Assembly: GCA_964505725.1 (NCBI GenBank)
Contig: CAZDJK010000007.1
Location: forward strand, 1-50,054
From: CAVRJC01 sp964505725
GTDB lineage: Bacteria; Actinomycetota; Acidimicrobiia; IMCC26256; DASPTH01
Length of the DNA stretch: 50,054 bases
Direction: 5' to 3'
Shown: piece after piece, positions 39,464 to 46,093 of the stretch
How positions within the stretch are numbered: the first letter of the stretch is position 1
Layout of the letters: every line of letters begins with the position of its first letter
Position numbers and translations under genes: made by a program
Notes under the pieces: generated by a model
The model's database searches: none
The model's input: only the letters and a program-made list of their open reading frames with translations
Told to the model about the DNA's origin: nothing

Positions 39464-40650
39464 ACAAGCAGCACCGAATCCTGGCGGGACTCACGGCGTC
39501 CGTCGTCGTCATCGCGGCGGCAGTGGTCATCGGCGCTTCCCACCGCTCGGGCGGGACGGGTGAGCGCGCGACCTCGATCGGGACCGGCTCCACGCCGACG
39601 GCGCCAGGTCCGGGCACGGCGACCGCACCGGCGACGACGGCCACGGCCGCGGCGGCGGGGCGCGGCCCACGCGGGGACGGGCAGGCCGTCACGTTCGCGT
39701 TCGCGGGCGACGTGCAGTTCCCGGACGAACAGGACACCGTCGACCCCGGTGCGGTGTCGACCGGCACCCCCGACCTCGCGCAGCAGCTCGCGGCGAACCC
39801 GAAGGGGGTGCTGGCGCCGATCGCGCCGGTGCTCTCGCACGCGGACGTCGCGATGGTGAACCTGGAGACGGCCGTCACCGACCGCGGCGACCCCGTGCCG
39901 GGCAAGGTGTACCACTTCCGCTCGTCGGCGCTCGCGTTCACCGCGTTGAAGTCGGCCGGCGTCGACGTGGTCACGATGGCCAACAACCACGCGCTCGACT
40001 ACGGGCCGGTCGGCATGCAGGACACGTTCGCCGCGATCAAGGCGTCGAAGCTGCCCGTGCTCGGCATCGGGCGCGACGCGGCCGAGGCCTACCGCCCGTA
40101 CCGCGCCGTCGTGCACGGACAGCGCATCGCGATCTTCGCCGCGACGGACTGGTTGGAGCCGGGGCTGGTGTCGGCGTGGTCGGCGACCGACACGCAACCG
40201 GGGCTCGCGTTCTCGATCGACCGCACGCGTCTCGTCGCCGCGGTGCAGGCGGCGCGTCCCGCGGTGGACACGCTCGTGGTGTTCCTCCACTGGGGCACCG
40301 AGGAGACGCATTGCGCGTCGGCCGAGCAGGAGGATCTCGCCCGGACGCTCATCGCGGCGGGCGCCGACATCGTGGTCGGGAGCCACGCGCACCGCGTGTT
40401 CGGCGCCGGGCACCTCGGCAACGCGTTCGTGGCGTACGGCCTCGGCAACTTCGTGTACTGGCGGGAAGACGGCGAATCGGGCCGGAGCGGCGTGCTCCTC
40501 GTCACCGCCACCGGCCGGGACGTCGACGCGTACTCGTGGGTGCCGGCCCGCATCACCCACGGCATCCCGCAGTCGGAGACGGGCGCGGCCGCGGCGGCCG
40601 ACGTCGCCGAGTGGCAGAACCGCCGGACCTGCAGCGGCCTCGCGCCCTAG
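39460..40650 (+). CDS. CapA-family protein (metallophosphatase-like, exported)
   Basis: 396 residues. N-terminal signal anchor ILAGLTASVVVIAAAVVIGA, a Thr/Ala/Pro-rich linker to about residue 75, then the CapA domain: TFAFAGDVQFPDE, DVAMVNLETAVTDRGDPVPG, VVTMANNHALDYGPVGMQDT, LVVFLHWGTEETHCASAEQE and IVVGSHAHRVFGAGHLGNAF. These D, N-x-E, N-N-H, H-W-G and G-S-H-x-H blocks form the dinuclear metal centre. CapA-type proteins are linked to poly-gamma-glutamate capsule synthesis, but no capBC genes are here, so the role is open. GTG 39460 overlaps the phosphatase gene. Confidence 0.88.
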   Translation: MNKQHRILAGLTASVVVIAAAVVIGASHRSGGTGERATSIGTGSTPTAPGPGTATAPATTATAAAAGRGPRGDGQAVTFAFAGDVQFPDEQDTVDPGAVSTGTPDLAQQLAANPKGVLAPIAPVLSHADVAMVNLETAVTDRGDPVPGKVYHFRSSALAFTALKSAGVDVVTMANNHALDYGPVGMQDTFAAIKASKLPVLGIGRDAAEAYRPYRAVVHGQRIAIFAATDWLEPGLVSAWSATDTQPGLAFSIDRTRLVAAVQAARPAVDTLVVFLHWGTEETHCASAEQEDLARTLIAAGADIVVGSHAHRVFGAGHLGNAFVAYGLGNFVYWREDGESGRSGVLLVTATGRDVDAYSWVPARITHGIPQSETGAAAAADVAEWQNRRTCSGLAP

Positions 40651-40678
40651 GCGGCCGCGCCCCACAGGCGGCCGCGCC
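40649..40678. repeat. Direct repeat AGGCGGCCGCGCC x2 between convergent genes
   Basis: AGGCGGCCGCGCC occurs at 40649-40661 and 40666-40678, a 17-bp period, each copy holding the palindrome GCGGCCGC. It starts within the CapA stop codon and ends at the stop of the SDR on the other strand. The self-complementary units could form paired hairpins and act as a terminator, or this may be a simple duplication. Confidence 0.5.
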
Positions 40679-41502
40679 TACAGCCTGTACTCGGCGACCA
40701 GTCCTTCAGCCGTGAAGAGGCGGCCGGTGAACTGCATCGGGTCGTCGCAGGTGGCGAGAAAGGCCAGCGCCCGCGCGGGCACGTCCATGGGGATCATGTT
40801 GCTCGCGTCGAAGCCGCGCTCCACGAGGATGTCGACGAGCTCGGTGTGCACGCCGCCGGGATGCATGTTCACGATCGACACCCCGAGCGGGCGCAGCTGC
40901 GGCGCGACGAGGGCGCAGAAGCGGTCGAGCGCGGCCTTGCTCGACGTGTAGGCGAGCGGGGCGGTCCCGAGTGCCTCCTGGCGCGGGAGCGGCTCGGGCG
41001 GCGGCGCCTGTCCCGACTGCGCGAGGACCTCGGGGCTGCCGGTCGTGACGTTGATCACGCGACCACCACCGCGCGACTGCATGATCGGCACGACGGCCTT
41101 CGTGAGCGAGAACGGCGCGTGGATGTTCACCGCGTACTGCCACAACCAGTCGTCGCGAGAGAGCTCGAGCAACGGTGCGCCCCAGGACCGCCCGCCGGTC
41201 GCCGCGGCGTTGTTGATCAGCACGTCGACGCCGCCGAAGGCGTCGACTGTCGACGACACCAGACGCTCGAGGTCGTCCGCGTTCGCCATGTCGGCCTGCA
41301 CCGCGAGCGCCTTGGCTCCGGTGGCCTCGATCGCTGCGAGCGTCTCGCCGATGGTGCCGGGGAGCATGCGCCGGGGCTCCGCCGTGCGCGCCGCGATCAC
41401 CACGTTGGCACCCAGGCCGCCGAGCCGGATCGCGGTCTGCTTGCCGACGCCCCGACTCGCGCCGGTCACGATCACCGTCTTGTCGTGCAGGTCCGTCGGC
41501 AT
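40678..41502 (-). CDS. Short-chain dehydrogenase/reductase
   Basis: 274 residues: TVIVTGASRGVGKQTAIRLG, VDVLINNAAATGGRSWGAPL, RVINVTTGSPEVLAQSG and LAYTSSKAALDRFCALVAPQ (Y-x-x-S-K form of the Y-x-x-x-K motif). An insertion before the active site (APPPEPLPRQEALGTAP) distinguishes it from the SDR at 38.2 kb. The substrate is unknown. ATG 41502 has GGAGG 7 nt upstream. The region upstream of it contains the large inverted repeat at 41565-41612 and is shared with the divergent mod operon. Confidence 0.88.
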   Translation of the reverse strand: MPTDLHDKTVIVTGASRGVGKQTAIRLGGLGANVVIAARTAEPRRMLPGTIGETLAAIEATGAKALAVQADMANADDLERLVSSTVDAFGGVDVLINNAAATGGRSWGAPLLELSRDDWLWQYAVNIHAPFSLTKAVVPIMQSRGGGRVINVTTGSPEVLAQSGQAPPPEPLPRQEALGTAPLAYTSSKAALDRFCALVAPQLRPLGVSIVNMHPGGVHTELVDILVERGFDASNMIPMDVPARALAFLATCDDPMQFTGRLFTAEGLVAEYRL

Positions 41503-41564
41503 GGTTCCGCCTCCGCGCCGGGTTCCTCCGTCGCCGCGGACCGTACCAGCGCCGACTCCCGCGC

Positions 41565-41612
41565 CAACTTGGGTCACTTGAACGGGTTATTTCGTTCAAG
41601 TGACGCAAGTTG
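41565..41612. promoter_or_regulatory. 20-bp inverted repeat between the SDR and the mod operon
   Basis: CAACTTGGGTCACTTGAACG and CGTTCAAGTGACGCAAGTTG pair over 20 positions with a single mismatch around an 8-nt AT-rich centre GGTTATTT. It lies 63 bp before the SDR start and 104 bp before the regulator start. It could be an operator for the TOBE regulator, a strong hairpin in either leader RNA, or the remains of a mobile element. Confidence 0.7.
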
Positions 41613-41715
41613 GTTGGGGTGATGCAGGACTGTGCGGACAAGACGAGAGCGCAGAAGCCAGGGTTCAGAGCCTTTGGGCTGGCATTTCGTGGCGAAAAGT
41701 GGATAGGTTCCTCGC

Positions 41716-42117
41716 GTGAGCGAGTACAAGGTGGGGCAGGTCGCGGAGCTGCTCGGAGTCAGCGTCGACACGGTCCGACGCTGGGCCGATTCCGGCCGGC
41801 TGCCGGTGGCGCGGGGCGACGGCGGCCAGCGGGTGATCGCCGGCGCCGACCTCGCCCGGTTCCTCACCGAGACCACCCCACCGGCGGAGACCGACGCCAT
41901 CGTCGGACAGTCGGCCCGGAATCGCTTCCCGGGCGTGGTCACCAAGGTCGAGCGCGACGGGGTCGCCGCGGTCGTGCACGTGCAGGCCGGGCCGCACCGG
42001 GTCGTCTCGCTCATGACGCGCGAGGCAGCCGACGAGCTGGGGCTCGAGCCCGGCGATATCGCGGTCGCGGCGGTCAAGTCCACCAACGTCGTCATCGAGA
42101 TCCCGAAGCCGAGGTGA
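41716..42117 (+). CDS. MerR-type HTH + TOBE molybdate-responsive regulator
   Basis: 133 residues in two parts. Residues 1-50 are an excisionase/MerR-like helix-turn-helix (YKVGQVAELLGVSVDTVRRW, then VIAGADLARFL). Residues 68-133 are a TOBE/Mop domain (RNRFPGVVTKVERDGVAAVV, LMTREAADELGLEPGDIAVA, AVKSTNVVIEI) that binds molybdate or tungstate. It differs from ModE, which has a winged helix and two Mop domains, but its place as first gene of the mod operon argues for the same regulatory job. GTG 41716 is the start; modA begins 2 bp after its stop. Confidence 0.88.
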   Translation: MSEYKVGQVAELLGVSVDTVRRWADSGRLPVARGDGGQRVIAGADLARFLTETTPPAETDAIVGQSARNRFPGVVTKVERDGVAAVVHVQAGPHRVVSLMTREAADELGLEPGDIAVAAVKSTNVVIEIPKPR

Positions 42118-42119
42118 CC

Positions 42120-42920
42120 ATGCGTCTCCGTGCCCGTTTCCCGTTCCTGGCCGCGCTGACGGTCGTGGCGCTCGCCGGTACCGCGTTCGTCACGACCGCG
42201 CCGGCGGGCGCGGCCAAGAGCTCGAAGCTGTCGGGATCGATCACGGTCTCCGCCGCGGCGTCGCTCACCGAGGCCTTCACCCGGATGGGCAAGGACTTCC
42301 GGAAGGCCAACAAGGGCACCACGATCACCTTCAACTTCGCGGCGTCGTCGGCGCTCGCGCAGCAGATCCAGGGCGGCGCCCCGGCGGACGTGTTCGCGTC
42401 GGCCGACGGCACGAACATGGTGAAGGTCCAGAACACCGGGCAGGTCACCGCGGACCCCGTCGACTTCACCGCCAACCTCCTCACCATCGTCGTGAAGCCG
42501 GGCAATCCCGACAACGTGAAGTCACTCACCGACCTCCCGAAGCTGAACACGATCGCCCTGTGTGCGCCGGCCGTGCCCTGCGGCAAGTACGCGACGCAGG
42601 CGCTCACCCAGGACGGCGTGACCATCCCCTCCTCCAAGATCACACTCGGCCAGTACGTGAAGGCGACGCTCTCCGCGGTGTCGACGGGTGACGCCGACGC
42701 GGCGATCGTGTACGTCACCGACGCCAAGAGCGCGGGCAAGACGGTGGCGCAGGTGAAGATCCCGGGTTCGCTCAACGTGCTCGCGGTCTACCCGATCGCA
42801 CCGGTCGCGAATTCGCAGAACCCGAGCCTCGCCGACGCGTGGGTCAAGTACGTCCTCTCGGCGAAGGGCCAGAAGACGCTCGAGTCCTTCGGCTTCCTGC
42901 CCGTCCCCCCGCAGCAGTGA
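42120..42920 (+). CDS. modA: Molybdate ABC transporter substrate-binding protein ModA
   Basis: 266 residues. A Sec signal (FLAALTVVALAGTAFVTTAP, cleavage near AGA-A) precedes the mature domain: ITVSAAASLTEAFTRMGKDF, ITFNFAASSALAQQIQGGAP, ADVFASADGTNM, ALCAPAVPCGKYATQAL and AIVYVTDAKSA, which supply the serine, alanine and tyrosine contacts for the oxyanion. The cleavage region has no lipobox cysteine, so the protein seems not to be lipid-anchored. GAGGTGACC lies just upstream of ATG 42120. Its stop overlaps modB by GTGA. Confidence 0.93.
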   Translation: MRLRARFPFLAALTVVALAGTAFVTTAPAGAAKSSKLSGSITVSAAASLTEAFTRMGKDFRKANKGTTITFNFAASSALAQQIQGGAPADVFASADGTNMVKVQNTGQVTADPVDFTANLLTIVVKPGNPDNVKSLTDLPKLNTIALCAPAVPCGKYATQALTQDGVTIPSSKITLGQYVKATLSAVSTGDADAAIVYVTDAKSAGKTVAQVKIPGSLNVLAVYPIAPVANSQNPSLADAWVKYVLSAKGQKTLESFGFLPVPPQQ

Positions 42921-43729
42921 GCCGACGCGGCCGACGGGCGGTGCCGCCACTAGCGGTGCTGCTCGCGGCCGTAGGGATCGCGTTCTTCGTGCTGCCGCTC
43001 GTCGGTCTGGTCGTGCGGGTGCCGTGGAGCAAACTCTGGGACGACCTGAGCACACCCCAGGCGCGCGACGCGATGCGACTCTCGCTGGAGTGCTCGTTGT
43101 GGTCGACCGCGATCTCCCTGCTGCTCGGGGTACCCCTGGCCTGGCTCCTCGCGCGCGTCGCCTTCCCCGGGCGCGCTGTCGTGCGCGCGCTCGTCGTGCT
43201 CCCCATGGTGCTGCCGCCCGTCGTCGGCGGCGTGGCGCTGCTGGCCGCGTTCCAACGCAACGGGGGCGTGATCGGCCCGACGCTCTACGACTGGTTCGGG
43301 ATCCAGTTGACGTTCACCAAGGCAGGCACGATCATGGCGGAGACCTTCGTGGCGATGCCCTTCCTCGTGATCACGGTCGAAGCGGGATTGCGCACGATGG
43401 ACCGCCGGTACGAGGACGCCGCCGCCAGCCTCGGTGCCGGCCGGTGGACCGTGTTCCGGCGCGTGACGCTGCCGCTCGTCGGCCCCGCGCTGTTCGCCGG
43501 CGCCGCCCTCGCGTGGGCGCGGGCGCTCGGCGAGTTCGGCGCGACCATCACGTTCGCCGGCAACATCCAGGGCAAGAACCAGACGGTTCCCCTGGCCGTG
43601 TACCTGTTGCTCGAGAACGACATCGGCGCCGCGCTGGTGCTGAGCCTCGTGCTCCTGGCAGTGTCGATCGTGGTGCTGGTGGCGCTGCGCGATCGCTGGT
43701 TCGGGGGCCTCCGTGAGTCTTACGGCTGA
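42917..43729 (+). CDS. modB: Molybdate ABC transporter permease ModB
   Basis: 270 residues with about six helices. Typical blocks are PLAWLLARVAFPGRAVVRAL, LPMVLPPVVGGVALLAAFQR, MAETFVAMPFLVITVEAGLR and the EAA-like loop YEDAAASLGAGRWTVFRRVT, followed by GPALFAGAALAWARALGEFG, the ModB signature for oxyanion permeases. GTG 42917 overlaps modA by 4 bp; the 3' end overlaps modC by 17 bp. It forms the membrane channel for molybdate or tungstate import. Confidence 0.93.
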   Translation: MSRRGRRAVPPLAVLLAAVGIAFFVLPLVGLVVRVPWSKLWDDLSTPQARDAMRLSLECSLWSTAISLLLGVPLAWLLARVAFPGRAVVRALVVLPMVLPPVVGGVALLAAFQRNGGVIGPTLYDWFGIQLTFTKAGTIMAETFVAMPFLVITVEAGLRTMDRRYEDAAASLGAGRWTVFRRVTLPLVGPALFAGAALAWARALGEFGATITFAGNIQGKNQTVPLAVYLLLENDIGAALVLSLVLLAVSIVVLVALRDRWFGGLRESYG

Positions 43730-44765
43730 CGTCCGCCTCCGCCTCGGCCGTCTCGACCTCGAAGCCGGGCTCGCCGTCGACACTGGGGAGACCGTCGCGG
43801 TGCTCGGGCCCAACGGCGCGGGAAAGACGACCCTCTTGCGCGCGCTCGCCGGGCTCGCCCCCATCGACGACGGCAGCATCGTGCTCGACGGCGAGACCCT
43901 CGACCAGCCGTCGACGAACACGTACGTCGTCCCCGAGCGGCGACGCGTGGCGGTCGTGTTCCAGGACTACCTCCTGTTCCCGCACCTGAGCGCGCTCGAG
44001 AACGTCGCGTTCGGTCTCCGCAGCCGCGGCATGAAGCGCGACGCGGCGCGCGCTCGGGCCCGCGAGTGGCTCGACCGCGTCGGCCTCGGCGACCGCAGCG
44101 CGACCAAGCCGGGTGAGCTGTCCGGCGGCCAGAAGCAGCGGGTCGCGCTCGCGCGCGCCCTGGTGACAGAGCCGCAGCTCCTCCTGCTCGACGAGCCGCT
44201 GGCGGCGCTCGACGCCGGCAGCCGGGTCGAGCTACGCCAGGAGCTGCGCGCGCATCTCTCCTCCTTCCCCGCCGTACGGGTGCTGGTCACCCACGACCCC
44301 GTCGACGCCGCGGCCCTGGCCGACCGTCTCGTGATCCTCGAGGACGGACGCGTGGTGCAGAGCGGTTCGATGGCTGCGATCACCGCCCGCCCGCGTTCCC
44401 GCTATGTCGCCGAGCTCGTCGGGGTCAACCTGTTCCACGGGGTCGCGCACGCGAACGACGTGCACCTCGACGGCGGCGCGCACGTGGTCGACGCCGACCC
44501 GCACCAGGGCGACGTGTTCGTGCTGATCCACCCGCGCGCGGTCGCCCTGCACCCGAGCGCACCGGCCGGCAGCCCCCGCAACGTGTGGCGCGTGCGGCCG
44601 AACGGCGTCGAGCCGCTCGGCGAGCGCGTGCGCGTGCGTCTCGAGGGCGAGCTGCCACTGGTCGCGGAGGTCACGCCCGCGGCGGCGGCGGAGCTCGCGC
44701 TCGCCGACGGTGCCGAGGTGTGGGCGGCGGTGAAGGCGACCGACGTCTCCGTCTACCCCGCCTGA
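43713..44765 (+). CDS. modC: Molybdate ABC transporter ATP-binding protein ModC
   Basis: 350 residues. Walker A LGPNGAGKTT, Q-loop VFQDYLLFPHLSALENVAFG, signature ELSGGQKQRVALARALVTEP, Walker B LLLLDEPLAALDAGSRVELR and the H-loop LVTHDPVDAAALADR are all present. The C-terminal 110 residues (from about 240) form the TOBE/Mop regulatory region, ending AVKATDVSVYPA. GTG 43713 starts within modB. It powers import through ModB and may sense molybdate through its Mop part. Confidence 0.93.
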   Translation: MSLTADVRLRLGRLDLEAGLAVDTGETVAVLGPNGAGKTTLLRALAGLAPIDDGSIVLDGETLDQPSTNTYVVPERRRVAVVFQDYLLFPHLSALENVAFGLRSRGMKRDAARARAREWLDRVGLGDRSATKPGELSGGQKQRVALARALVTEPQLLLLDEPLAALDAGSRVELRQELRAHLSSFPAVRVLVTHDPVDAAALADRLVILEDGRVVQSGSMAAITARPRSRYVAELVGVNLFHGVAHANDVHLDGGAHVVDADPHQGDVFVLIHPRAVALHPSAPAGSPRNVWRVRPNGVEPLGERVRVRLEGELPLVAEVTPAAAAELALADGAEVWAAVKATDVSVYPA

Positions 44766-44786
44766 CCGCCGTCACCCGTTCTCGCG

Positions 44787-45341
44787 CTACGTGCCCTTCG
44801 CCTTCTTGGTGAGCCGAAGGATCGGCGTCGGGTGCTCGGGCTCGGGCGTCCCCTTCACGATGGGCTCGATCCAGCTCACGACGGTGCCGTCGCTGTAGGT
44901 CTGGATCGCCTTGAACACCAGCTTGCTCGGCTTCGACGGCAACTGCCCCACGAGCACGTTGAACAGCATGAACTGGTCGGTGCCGATGCCGAACCCGGTG
45001 CCCGCGGTCCAGGTGATGGTCGACACGACCTGGCTGATGGGGCCGTCGTCGGTGGTGACCGGCGACGGCAATGTCGTGCTCGTCACGCTCGCCGTCCAAC
45101 CCGGGATCGCCTCCGCGGTCGCGCCGATCAGCGGCGTCGCGGTGGGCAGGTCGATCTCGAGCTTCGTGGTGCTGGCGCCGGTCGTGCTCTCGTTCGGGAC
45201 GAGGAACCCGACGAGCACGTCGGTCGAGCCCTTCGGGAGCGACGACGGGTACACGGTCACGTGCGCGCTCGCAGATGTCGCGAACAGGGTCAACCCGACC
45301 ACTGCGACGAACGCGACGATCAGGGCACGACGTACGGGCAT
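44787..45341 (-). CDS. YcnI-like (DUF1775) exported copper-associated protein
   Basis: 184 residues. The signal peptide ALIVAFVAVVGLTLFATSAS is cut before AHV, which would leave a histidine at or next to the mature N-terminus, as in copper-binding YcnI proteins. The mature domain contains TVYPSSLPKGSTDVLVGFLV, KLEIDLPTATPLIGATAEAI, PGWTASVTST and FMLFNVLVGQLPSKPSKLVF. The usual C-terminal membrane helix is missing, so it is likely free or wall-associated. GGAGG is 7 nt before ATG 45341. It is convergent with modC and lies downstream of kdpE. Confidence 0.85.
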   Translation of the reverse strand: MPVRRALIVAFVAVVGLTLFATSASAHVTVYPSSLPKGSTDVLVGFLVPNESTTGASTTKLEIDLPTATPLIGATAEAIPGWTASVTSTTLPSPVTTDDGPISQVVSTITWTAGTGFGIGTDQFMLFNVLVGQLPSKPSKLVFKAIQTYSDGTVVSWIEPIVKGTPEPEHPTPILRLTKKAKGT

Positions 45342-45403
45342 GGCGCGACCTCCGGGTGCGAAGCGGATGTCGGTTGGTCGTCGCGACGCGGCGAAAAGTT
45401 CCG

Positions 45404-46093
45404 TCACGCGATGGATGTCGGCACCTCGAACCGGTAGCCCATGCCCGGTTCGGTCAGGAAGTACCGCGGCCGGCTCGGCTCCGGCTCGAGCTTGCGACGC
45501 ACGTTCGCCATGTGCACCCGCAAGTAGGCGGTCTCGTCGTGGTACTCGGGACCCCACACCTCCTGGAGGAGCTGGCGTTGCGACACGAGCTTCCCGGGAT
45601 TGCGCACGAGCACCTCGACCAGGTGCCACTCGGTGGGCGTCAGCCGGATCTCGGCGCCCTCGCGCTGCACGCGTTTGGCCGCGAGGTCGATGGTGAAGTC
45701 GGGGGTCTCCACGAACGCCTCCTCGCCCTCCGGCGTGCTCCGCCGCAGCGCGGCGCGGAGCCGGGCCATGAGCTCGTCCATCCCGAAGGGCTTGGTGACG
45801 TAGTCGTCGGCACCGGCATCGAGCGCAGCGACCTTGTCGGCCTCTGCGTCGCGCACCGACAGCACCACGATCGGCATCATGCTCCAGCCGCGCAGCCCCT
45901 TGATCACCTCCACCCCGTCGATCCCGGGGAGGCCGAGGTCGAGGACGACGACGTCGGGGTGATGGTGCGCGGCAAGGTCGAGCGCGTGCTCGCCGTCGGG
46001 CGCGAGGTCGACCTCGTACCCGCGCGCGCGCAGATTGATTCCGAGCGCGCGGAGGATCTGCGGCTCGTCGTCGACCACGAGGACGCGCGTCAT
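45404..46093 (-). CDS. kdpE: KdpE response regulator (OmpR family)
   Basis: 229 residues. The receiver domain has DDEPQILRALGINL, the phosphoryl-acceptor aspartate 52 in VVVLDLGLPGIDGVEVIKGL, and the conserved lysine in DDYVTKPFGMDELMARLRAA. The winged-helix output domain reads IRLTPTEWHLVEVLVRNPGK, LLQEVWGPEYHDETAYLRVH and RYFLTEPGMGYRF. It activates kdp transcription when phosphorylated by KdpD, under potassium limitation or osmotic stress. Its ATG overlaps the kdpD stop by ATGA. Confidence 0.95.
   Translation of the reverse strand: MTRVLVVDDEPQILRALGINLRARGYEVDLAPDGEHALDLAAHHHPDVVVLDLGLPGIDGVEVIKGLRGWSMMPIVVLSVRDAEADKVAALDAGADDYVTKPFGMDELMARLRAALRRSTPEGEEAFVETPDFTIDLAAKRVQREGAEIRLTPTEWHLVEVLVRNPGKLVSQRQLLQEVWGPEYHDETAYLRVHMANVRRKLEPEPSRPRYFLTEPGMGYRFEVPTSIA

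Noticed and set aside
39460..40650. Poly-gamma-glutamate capsule locus
   Set aside because: Only a CapA-type protein is present. No CapB ligase or CapC membrane partner lies nearby, and the upstream coupled gene is a phosphatase-like protein.
38457..41641. Possible CRISPR or other regular repeat arrays around the SDR/CapA region
   Set aside because: Only a two-copy 17-bp-period repeat was found at 40649-40678. No array of spaced repeats occurs anywhere in the window.
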